Source: Ramlibacter sp. (lineage in GTDB: Bacteria; Pseudomonadota; Gammaproteobacteria; Burkholderiales; Burkholderiaceae_C). From it: a DNA stretch of 11,855 nt. The notes beneath the pieces were generated by a model that had not been told where the DNA came from, did not search any database, and saw only the letters and a list, made by a program, of their open reading frames with translations. Shown here piece by piece: positions 1 through 5,320 of the stretch. The position numbers and the translations under genes were made by a program. Every line of letters begins with the position of its first letter. Positions within the stretch are counted from its first letter, which is position 1. The stretch is taken from assembly GCA_025351615.1 (NCBI GenBank), contig JANXVP010000002.1, positions 1 through 11,855 of the forward strand. Direction: 5' to 3'.

Positions 1-902
1 CCATGAACATGGCGATTCTGCTATTGGCAAGGCTGGGCACGCCCGCGCAGAAGGAGCGCTACCTCAAACCGCTGATGGACGGCAAACTCAAGGTCTGGGT
101 CGGCATCACCGAGCCAGACCACGGTTCCAATGTCGCGGGCATGGAAACCCGCGCGCACCTTGAGGGCAAGCACTACGTGGTGAACGGCACCAAGCTGTGG
201 ATCACCAACGGCGCCATCGGAGACATCGGCATCCTCATGGCCAAGGTCCCTCCCGACAAAGAGGGCGCGCCGCACGGAATCACGGCATTCATTGTGGACC
301 GCGAGCAGACGCAGTACGCGGCAAAGCGGGTGAAAACCATGATCCTGCATTCCACCGTCACGTCGGAGCTATCGTTTTCCGACGCGAAGGTACCCGCCGC
401 CAACGTGCTCGGCAAGGTCGGCGACGGACTGAAAAACATCCTGCAGGCCTTGAGCTTCGGCCGGCTGAGCGTTGCGGCCGGGGCTGTAGGGGCATCGCAG
501 GCCGCCTTCGACCTGTCGGCTGACTATGCCAAAACCCGCAAGCAGTTCGGTGCGCTGATCGGCTCGTACCAGTTGATCCAGCGCATGGTAGTGGAGATGC
601 GCGTGCGCACCGATGCATCGCGGCAGCTGGTCCGACGCGCAGCCCGCGCCATCGACCGAGGCCTGCCCGGGCGATTGGAATGTTCCATCGCCAAGCTTTA
701 TGCCGCGCAAGCCGCGCACGAGGTGGCCGACTTTGCGCTTGAGGTGCACGGCGGCATGGGCTATAGCGAGGACTATCCCATCGAGCGCATCTTCCGCGAC
801 ACGCGGGGGGCGATCATCCCCGAGGGCACGACCGAGATCCAGACCTTGATCATCGGGCGCGAACTGCTGGGCATCTCCGCCTTTTCTGCCGGTGCCACGT
901 GA
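1..902 (+). CDS. Acyl-CoA dehydrogenase, 5'-truncated by the window edge
   Basis: FAD-dependent acyl-CoA dehydrogenase, which oxidises an acyl-CoA to the trans-2-enoyl-CoA and passes electrons to electron-transfer flavoprotein in the cytoplasm. The visible 299 residues (numbered from the ATG at base 3) cover the beta-barrel and C-terminal helical domains. Seen are the FAD/substrate motif ITEPDHGSN (about 35-43), WITNG (66-70), RKQFG (179-183), the HGGMGYSEDYPIERIFRD block (249-266) and the PEGTTEIQ segment, where E274 sits at the position of the catalytic base of medium-chain acyl-CoA dehydrogenase. Family members are about 380-390 residues, so roughly 85-90 N-terminal residues are missing. 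The ATG at base 3 is therefore almost certainly internal. It is the first visible gene of a plus-strand operon, ending 31 bp before the MaoC-type gene. The substrate chain is not evident; short or branched acyl-CoA is possible. Confidence 0.93.
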   Translation, partial: MNMAILLLARLGTPAQKERYLKPLMDGKLKVWVGITEPDHGSNVAGMETRAHLEGKHYVVNGTKLWITNGAIGDIGILMAKVPPDKEGAPHGITAFIVDREQTQYAAKRVKTMILHSTVTSELSFSDAKVPAANVLGKVGDGLKNILQALSFGRLSVAAGAVGASQAAFDLSADYAKTRKQFGALIGSYQLIQRMVVEMRVRTDASRQLVRRAARAIDRGLPGRLECSIAKLYAAQAAHEVADFALEVHGGMGYSEDYPIERIFRDTRGAIIPEGTTEIQTLIIGRELLGISAFSAGAT

Positions 903-933
903 CATCGGCTTCTTCTTTCACAAGAGGTACTTC

Positions 934-1443
934 ATGAGCGACCGCCTTCTCGACCGCATCGACGACTACGTCCTAGCCTATGAGGATCTGAACGTAGGCG
1001 ACACCTTCACCACCACCGCCCGCACCGTCACCGAGGCCGACGTGGTCAATTTCGCCGGTCTTTCGGCGGACTACAACTCATTGCACGTCGATGCCGAGTT
1101 CGCCGGCGGCACGCCACACGGCGGGCGCATCGCGCACGGCCTTCTGGTGCTGGCTATCGCCTCGGGTCTGTGCACACGGCTGCCGGTGATGAAGTTCCTC
1201 GAGCCCTCCATCCTGGGTCTGGCCAATCTCGAGTGCAAGTTCCGCCTGCCCTGCAAGATCGGTGACACGCTGCATGTGCGCCTGTCAATCATCGACAAGC
1301 AGCCCGGCAAGAAGCCCGGCCGCGGTACCCTGGTCATGAGCCGGGTAGCGGTCAACCAGCGCGGAGAAGACATCATGGAAAGTACCTGGCACCTCGTCGT
1401 CAAGTCACGCATCGTTCCTTCAGGTTCAACAGCAGCATCATGA
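934..1443 (+). CDS. MaoC-like (R)-specific enoyl-CoA hydratase/dehydratase
   Basis: Single hot-dog-fold protein of 169 residues, a usual length for stand-alone MaoC-domain hydratases. By family, it adds water across the double bond of an enoyl-CoA (or removes it). The hydratase motif is clear: AGLSADYNSLHVD (41-53) carries D46, N48 and H51 in the D-x-N-x-x-H pattern that supplies the catalytic Asp and His, followed by GGRIAHGLLVLAIASG. The ATG at 934 is chosen because AAGAGG (922-927) lies 6 nt upstream. An earlier in-frame start at 892 would overlap the acyl-CoA dehydrogenase and has no comparable ribosome site. Its stop overlaps the next start as ATGA (1440-1443), so the two are probably translationally coupled. 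Position after an acyl-CoA dehydrogenase and before a short-chain dehydrogenase fits the hydration step of a beta-oxidation-like route; the substrate is inferred, not shown. Confidence 0.9.
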   Translation: MSDRLLDRIDDYVLAYEDLNVGDTFTTTARTVTEADVVNFAGLSADYNSLHVDAEFAGGTPHGGRIAHGLLVLAIASGLCTRLPVMKFLEPSILGLANLECKFRLPCKIGDTLHVRLSIIDKQPGKKPGRGTLVMSRVAVNQRGEDIMESTWHLVVKSRIVPSGSTAAS

Positions 1444-2447
1444 AAAATAGACAGTCATTCTCAAGCCGCATCGCATCTCTCGTCAAACTCATCGGATGGG
1501 TCGCCCTTGCCTCGGTGGCCGTTGCAGCGCCGCTCCCTGCCCAAGCACAGGCATATCCGAACAAGCCCATCCGGTTGATCGTACCGTTTCCACCGGCCGG
1601 CTCCACAGACATCGTGGCGCGCACGGTGGCCGAGCGCCTCGGCGCTGCCCTGGGGCAGAACGTCATCATTGACAACAAGCCCGGCGCGACGGGCGCCATC
1701 GGTCTGGAAGCACTCGCCCGCGCCGAGCCCGACGGCTACACCATCGGTCTGGGAACCATCGGCAGCATCGCGATCAACCCGATGGTCAATCGCAAGCTGA
1801 GCTGGGATCCGGTGCGCGACTTCGCGCCGATTGGATATGTGGGCTCGACTCCGTTTGCGTTGCTCGTCAACCCGGGCGTGAAAGCCAATACGGTGGCGCA
1901 ATTCATCGCGCTGGCAAAGGCGAAGCCCGGCAAGCTGACCTATGCCACGGGTGGTAACGGCGGCTCGCAGCATGTGGCAGCGGTGTTGCTGGAAGAAATG
2001 GCCGGCATCAGCATGACGCAAATCCCCTATAAAGGCAGCGGCCCCGCCCTCGTCGATCTCATGAGTGGGCAAGTGGATGCGCTGATCGAGCCAGCCGTGT
2101 CTGCAGCGCCGCACATCAAGTCGGGTAAAGTGCGCGCGCTGGCTTTGACCGGCCTGCAGCACTCACCGGGCTTTCCCGGCGTGCCGCTGGTGACCGACAC
2201 CGTGCCGGGCTATGACGTATCCGCCTGGTTTGCGCTCTTCGCTCCGGCCAGGACACCGCACATCGTGATTGCCCGCCTCAATGAGGAACTGGACAAAGTC
2301 CTGCGCAATCCGCACGTGATAGATCGGCTCGGGCAAGTCGGCGTGGACGTGGCGCCTGCCAGCGCGGCCCAACTCGGTGAGTTCCTAAAAAGCGAAATTG
2401 CCAAATGGGACAAGATCGTCAAAAAGGCCAACATCACCGCAGAATGA
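1440..2447 (+). CDS. Bug/TctC-family tripartite tricarboxylate transporter substrate-binding protein
   Basis: Periplasmic solute-binding protein of the Bug (Bordetella uptake gene) family, 335 residues, the normal family length. Residues 1-38 form a Sec signal peptide: basic MKNRQSFSSR, a hydrophobic core (VALASVAVAA) and a likely cut after AQA before YPNKPIRL. The mature protein starts with the family signature YPNKPIRLIVPFPPAGSTD, followed by PGATGAIGLEALARAEPDGY and the IPYKGSGPALVDLMSGQVDA motif of the second lobe. These proteins bind carboxylates or related small organics and may work with TctAB membrane subunits. No tctA or tctB is visible here, which is common because Bug genes in Burkholderiales are usually orphans beside catabolic genes. 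The start codon overlaps the MaoC stop by 4 bp. The ligand cannot be read from the sequence; the neighbours suggest an organic acid later activated to a CoA ester. Confidence 0.95.
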   Translation: MKNRQSFSSRIASLVKLIGWVALASVAVAAPLPAQAQAYPNKPIRLIVPFPPAGSTDIVARTVAERLGAALGQNVIIDNKPGATGAIGLEALARAEPDGYTIGLGTIGSIAINPMVNRKLSWDPVRDFAPIGYVGSTPFALLVNPGVKANTVAQFIALAKAKPGKLTYATGGNGGSQHVAAVLLEEMAGISMTQIPYKGSGPALVDLMSGQVDALIEPAVSAAPHIKSGKVRALALTGLQHSPGFPGVPLVTDTVPGYDVSAWFALFAPARTPHIVIARLNEELDKVLRNPHVIDRLGQVGVDVAPASAAQLGEFLKSEIAKWDKIVKKANITAE

Positions 2448-2471
2448 AGCTGGCGCATCTCGAAATTACTC

Positions 2472-2486
2472 AAGGAGAATGCCTTG
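2472..2486 (+). promoter_or_regulatory. Ribosome binding site deciding a TTG start
   Basis: AAGGAG at 2472-2477 lies 6 nt before TTG (2484-2486), which opens the short-chain dehydrogenase frame. The nearest ATG (2479) is only 1 nt from the Shine-Dalgarno and in another frame; it would give a six-residue peptide stopping at 2497-2499. The TTG is therefore the best supported start. Confidence 0.7.
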
Positions 2487-3236
2487 GAACTGGGTTTGAA
2501 AAGCAAGGTCGTTGTGGTCACAGGCTCGGGCCGCGGCATTGGCGCGGCCACCGCGCGCGCGTTCGCGGAAGAGGGCGCACGTGTGATGGTCACGGATATC
2601 GACCCGACTACGATGGCGGCAACTGTGGCGGCACTGAAGGCCGATGGCTTCAGCGCGCGAGGCATGGTCGCGGATGTGACCAAGTCGCAGGACGTAGAGC
2701 GACTGATGGCCGAAACCGTCAAACACTTCGGCACGGTGCATGTGCTTGTCAATAACGCAGGCTTCCCCAAGGATTCCTACCTGACCAAGATGCCCGAAAG
2801 TGATTGGGACCTGGTCACCGGGGTGATCCTCAAGGGCGCCTACCTGTGCTGCAAGGCCGCCGTGCCGCACATGATGGCGCAGAAATGGGGTCGCATCATC
2901 AACATCTCGTCTCGCGCGCACCTGGGAAACCCGGGGCAAAGCAATTACTCCGCCGCCAAGGCTGGCCTCATCGGGCTGACCCGGGCGCTGTCGTATGAAG
3001 AAGGCAAGTTCAATGTCACGGTGAACGCGGTGGCGCCCGGCTTCGTCGACACCGAGCTGATGCGCAGCCTGGCCAACTACGACATGATTCGCGAGAAGTG
3101 GCTTCAGGCTACGCCCATGCCGCGCTTGGGCGTGCCGCGCGACATTGCCGATGCAGTGCTTTTCCTGGCGTCGGAGCGCGCAGGCTTCATTACCGGCGAA
3201 GTGCTTCACGTAACCGGCGGCCGCTATTCCAACTGA
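2484..3236 (+). CDS. Short-chain dehydrogenase/reductase (FabG-like 3-hydroxyacyl dehydrogenase)
   Basis: Classical SDR oxidoreductase of 250 residues, the typical size. Seen: nucleotide-binding TGSGRGIG (13-20), NNAG (90-93), the serine in INISS (139-143), and the catalytic pair Y155/K159 in NYSAAKAG. D38 at the end of the second beta strand (VTDID) is an acidic residue that in this family usually favours NAD(H) over NADP(H). That points to oxidation of a hydroxyl group, for example 3-hydroxyacyl-CoA to 3-ketoacyl-CoA, rather than biosynthetic reduction; this is inference. It starts with TTG, 36 bp after the Bug gene, with AAGGAG 6 nt upstream. It is the last gene of the left plus-strand operon and ends 36 bp from the convergent IclR gene. 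No clear rho-independent terminator is seen between them. FabG annotation by similarity alone would be over-specific. Confidence 0.92.
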   Translation: MELGLKSKVVVVTGSGRGIGAATARAFAEEGARVMVTDIDPTTMAATVAALKADGFSARGMVADVTKSQDVERLMAETVKHFGTVHVLVNNAGFPKDSYLTKMPESDWDLVTGVILKGAYLCCKAAVPHMMAQKWGRIINISSRAHLGNPGQSNYSAAKAGLIGLTRALSYEEGKFNVTVNAVAPGFVDTELMRSLANYDMIREKWLQATPMPRLGVPRDIADAVLFLASERAGFITGEVLHVTGGRYSN

Positions 3237-3272
3237 TGGGCGCGCCGGCTGCCTTATGAAGCGGAGGGACCT

Positions 3273-4022
3273 TCAAGGCGCCAGTGCACTCATGTGGGCG
3301 ATTGCGGCGCTCAAGGCCTTGGCGTGGCGCTGCTCCAGCGGCTCCATGCGCGCCAACGGGCCCGCCACCGCCATTGCGTAGCACTCGCCACCCAGCATCA
3401 CCGAACGCGCCAACGCCATCACGTCGTCCACGCTCTCTCCGCGCGTGGAATGCCAGCCGCGATCCTCGCCCGCACGAATATTGGCCAGCAGCTTCTTTGC
3501 GCTTGAAATGGTGTTGGGCGTGACCGCACTCAGGTCCAGCATGCCGACCAGTTCTACACGCTTCTCATTGGGCATCGCGCCCAAAAGTGCCTTGCCGAGC
3601 GCGCTTGAATGCAGTGAGCGCAAGGCGCTGACCTCGGCGCTGAAACGGATGGTTTTCTCGGACTCAACCACGTCCAGGTAAATGACAAACTTGTCCAGAC
3701 GCTTGCCGAACACCACCGTCTCGCCGGTCTTGTCGCGCAAGGCCTCCAACAGGGGTGACACTTTCATGAGAATAGGGTCGCGCGCGAGTAAGCTGCGCGC
3801 CAGGTCAAACAAACGGCGCGTGGGATAGTGCATGCGTTGGGTACCCACTTCGCACAGGTAACCGCGCAATGTAAGTGTGCGGACCAATCCGTGACAGCTG
3901 CTCACCGGGATGTCGACGGCCTTGGCCAGCTCGGACAGATTGAGAGGACGACCCACTCGGTTGAAGGCCTCGAACATGTCAAGCGTTCTGTCGGCGGCTT
4001 TGACCCGCTTTTCTGTCGCCAT
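3273..4022 (-). CDS. IclR-family transcriptional regulator
   Basis: DNA-binding regulator of 249 residues, normal for IclR proteins. The N-terminal winged helix-turn-helix covers about residues 10-65, with LNLSELAKAVDIPVSSCHG (28-46) forming the helix-turn-helix. The effector domain follows, with the family signature HSSALGKALL (138-147) and a ligand-pocket region ending ECYAMAVAGPL (213-223). IclR proteins bind small acids or aromatic metabolites and repress or activate nearby catabolic operons. It lies tail-to-tail with the left operon, so it may control that operon from a distance, or may originally have controlled a gene upstream of itself (now the scar at 4131-4265). The ATG at 4022 gives a conventional N-terminus, but the ribosome site is weak. 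An upstream AT-rich palindrome is a candidate operator. Confidence 0.92.
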   Translation of the reverse strand: MATEKRVKAADRTLDMFEAFNRVGRPLNLSELAKAVDIPVSSCHGLVRTLTLRGYLCEVGTQRMHYPTRRLFDLARSLLARDPILMKVSPLLEALRDKTGETVVFGKRLDKFVIYLDVVESEKTIRFSAEVSALRSLHSSALGKALLGAMPNEKRVELVGMLDLSAVTPNTISSAKKLLANIRAGEDRGWHSTRGESVDDVMALARSVMLGGECYAMAVAGPLARMEPLEQRHAKALSAAIAHMSALAP

Positions 4023-4065
4023 GTCGGAGCTTTTCTGGAATGAGTTGATCGAGAACGAAAGGAGT

Positions 4066-4078
4066 GCTTAATATTAGC
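4066..4078. promoter_or_regulatory. AT-rich palindrome upstream of the IclR gene
   Basis: TAATATTA (4069-4076) is a perfect 8-bp palindrome, flanked by GC on both sides with one extra T on the left (GCTTAATATTAGC). It lies about 45-55 bp upstream of the IclR start, in an otherwise GC-rich window. On the minus strand TAATAT could serve as a -10 element, though I find no convincing -35. It could equally be an IclR operator. No experimental or comparative support. Confidence 0.25.
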
Positions 4079-4130
4079 GTGTTGACGCCCCTGAATAGAT
4101 AGATGATTGCCTGTAATCCGGCGAAGATGA

Positions 4131-4265
4131 ACCGTTCCGAAGTCCAATGCGGAGCAGGTCGCCAAAGTGCGCCGCATTCTGGAGGAAGGCGGATTCAAGA
4201 TTGGTACGCCAGACGAAGCGAGAACGCTGCTCCAGCTCTAGGGCGGCAACAACGTCGGTTTCTAG
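4131..4265 (+). pseudogene. C-terminal remnant of a DUF849/BKACE (beta-keto acid cleavage) enzyme
   Basis: Read in the frame of base 4143, this stretch gives SNAEQVAKVRRILEEGG, then FKIGTPDEARTLLQL, then an amber codon (4239-4241), then GGNNVGF and a second TAG (4263-4265). From memory of the family, DUF849 proteins (3-keto-5-aminohexanoate cleavage enzyme type) end with a segment like SNAE-V-K--RI-E-LG--vATPDEAR--L-LKGGd-V-F. The match runs past the first stop, which suggests an AAG lysine codon mutated to TAG. Upstream the frame closes at TGA 4128-4130 and no further similarity is seen, so the other ~250 codons are gone. BKACE enzymes condense a beta-keto acid with acetyl-CoA to give a CoA ester and acetoacetate. 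No start codon or ribosome site serves this frame. Not confirmed by a database search. Confidence 0.55.
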
Positions 4266-4339
4266 GCGTTGACGGCCGCTTCCCGAAAATCCAACCGGCG
4301 GACATCGAAGCGCGTGGCGCTTTCGGGAATTCCCTCGAG

Positions 4340-4519
4340 TTAGGGGAGACGGGTAGTCTGTTTGTCGAGGCCGGCCAAACGTTGACCATTCAAGCTGGAA
4401 TTTGCCGATTCAAAATTGAAAGATCCTGAAGCTGCTTGCATGTCGACCGCCGGTCCTTGGAGGGCGACCGAGGCAAGGGCCAAGCATCCCGCGCGGAGGA
4501 TCCGAAACTGGTATTTCAT
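4340..4519 (-). pseudogene. Truncated exported-protein gene (signal-peptide-like N-terminus only)
   Basis: A 59-codon minus-strand frame starting at ATG 4519 with AGGAG (4527-4531) 7 nt upstream, a good ribosome site. The product begins MKYQFRILRAGCLALASVAL, with basic residues then a hydrophobic stretch, resembling a Sec signal peptide or possibly a lipoprotein-like start (C12 is not in a clear lipobox). After about residue 29 the sequence (AASGSFNFESANSSLNGQRL onward) resembles no family I know, and the frame stops at TAA 4340-4342. It lies 128 bp downstream of the LivF-like gene on the same strand, where a LivK-type binding protein would be a natural neighbour. I infer a solute-binding-protein gene that lost its body. 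It could instead be a genuine small secreted protein. Confidence 0.4.
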
Positions 4520-4594
4520 CAACGTGCTCCTCACAGGAAGATACTCGCGCACGCACTTTGCGAGATGGTCCACACCAAGCCGTAACTGAGTCAG

Positions 4595-4622
4595 CCCCGA
4601 AAAAGGGCGAAAAATTTCCGGG
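4595..4622. other. Imperfect hairpin downstream of the LivF-like gene
   Basis: CCCCGAAA (4595-4602) can pair with TTTCCGGG (4615-4622) with one mismatch around a 12-nt loop. It begins 26 nt past the minus-strand stop at 4648. There is no run of T after the stem on the minus strand, so it does not meet the usual rho-independent terminator form. Confidence 0.2.
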
Positions 4623-4647
4623 ATCATGCCTTCCCCGCAGATCCCGT

Positions 4648-5307
4648 TCAAACCGAGCAGTACCGCTCCTGAATGGCGGGATCGGCCAGCAGGGCGCTGG
4701 CGACGGCCTCGTGGACCACGACGCCGTGGTCGATGATGTAGGCCCGGTCCGAGACGCTCAGCGCGCGCTCCACATTCTGCTCGACGAGCAGAATGGTGGT
4801 CCCGGAGCGCTTCAGGCGGATGAAGAGTTCGAACATCTCGTCGACCATGACTGGCATGATCCCTTCGGAGGGCTCATCCAGGACGATCATCTTGGGCTTG
4901 GCCATCAGCGCCCGGGCGATCGCCAGCATCTGCTGCTCCCCGCCGGACATGGACGTGGCCTCCTGGTCGAGCCTCTCCTTGAGCCGGGGGAACGTCTGGG
5001 CGACTTCATCGATCTGGGCGGCTGCATCGCTGCGCCCGGCGCTCGCGATGATTCCCAGCTGCAGGTTCTCCCGCACCGTCAGGCCGGCGACGATGCGCCG
5101 GTCCTCCGGCACGTAGGCCAGCCCCAGATGGAACCGGGTGTGCGCCCCCAGGCCGATCAACTCCCGGCCCTCGAACCGCGCGCTTCCCCGCGTCTTTGCG
5201 ACCAGCCCCATCAGCGTGACGATCTCTCCGGGGCGCACGTGCAGGGACAGGTCCTGAACCACGTGGCTGTGGTCGTACCAGGCGTTGAGCTTGTCGATCT
5301 GAAGCAT
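4648..5307 (-). CDS. livF: LivF-type ABC transporter ATPase lacking the Walker A motif (probably inactive)
   Basis: ATP-binding subunit of the branched-chain amino acid/amide type (LivF), 219 residues from ATG 5307. Seen: N-terminal MLQIDKLNAWYDHSHVVQDL, the Q-loop region LAYVPEDRRIVAGLTVREN (63-81), ABC signature SMSGGEQQ (119-126), Walker B KMIVLDEP (139-146, E145) and the LLVEQN switch region (173-178), where Q replaces the usual His as is normal in LivF. The P-loop is absent: GEIVTLMG (27-34) runs straight into LVAKTRGS, where LivF proteins have about 15 more residues including GxxGxGK[S/T]. Adding them would give the usual ~234 residues. The frame stays open through the junction. Without the P-loop lysine, nucleotide binding is not expected. 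A TTG 30 bp upstream could extend the frame, but ATG 5307 matches the family N-terminus. It follows the molybdopterin subunit by 13 bp. No livG, livH or livM is seen. Confidence 0.85.
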   Translation of the reverse strand: MLQIDKLNAWYDHSHVVQDLSLHVRPGEIVTLMGLVAKTRGSARFEGRELIGLGAHTRFHLGLAYVPEDRRIVAGLTVRENLQLGIIASAGRSDAAAQIDEVAQTFPRLKERLDQEATSMSGGEQQMLAIARALMAKPKMIVLDEPSEGIMPVMVDEMFELFIRLKRSGTTILLVEQNVERALSVSDRAYIIDHGVVVHEAVASALLADPAIQERYCSV

Positions 5308-5320
5308 GGTGGGGTAGCTG

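Larger units (their letters stand above)
4023..4647. other. 625-bp scar region between two gene clusters
   Basis: No intact recognisable gene fills this gap. It contains the IclR upstream region with an AT-rich palindrome, a plus-strand fragment that reads as the end of a DUF849 protein, a minus-strand frame with a secretion-signal-like start, and an imperfect hairpin just past the LivF-like stop. Its base composition is visibly less GC-rich around 4023-4130 than in the genes. Both flanking gene sets are complete up to its edges (apart from the LivF deletion), so it looks like the product of deletions or recombination joining two clusters. Confidence 0.6.

Noticed and set aside
3237..3272. 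Bidirectional terminator between the convergent SDR and IclR genes
   Set aside because: GGCGCGCC (3239-3246) and a nearby GGCGCC are palindromic, but there is no stem-loop followed by a T run on either strand.
3902..4198. A minus-strand frame overlapping the IclR start and extending upstream
   Set aside because: It is a shifted reading of the IclR N-terminus; the IclR frame has the helix-turn-helix and family signature.
4239..4241. Amber codon read through as a functional amino acid (pyrrolysine-like or suppressor)
   Set aside because: The frame around it has no start, ribosome site or upstream domain, so a nonsense mutation in a relic is the simpler reading.
4103..4429. A 108-codon plus-strand open frame in the junction region
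   Set aside because: No recognisable motif. Its first part is an out-of-frame reading of the BKACE-like segment, and there is no convincing ribosome site.
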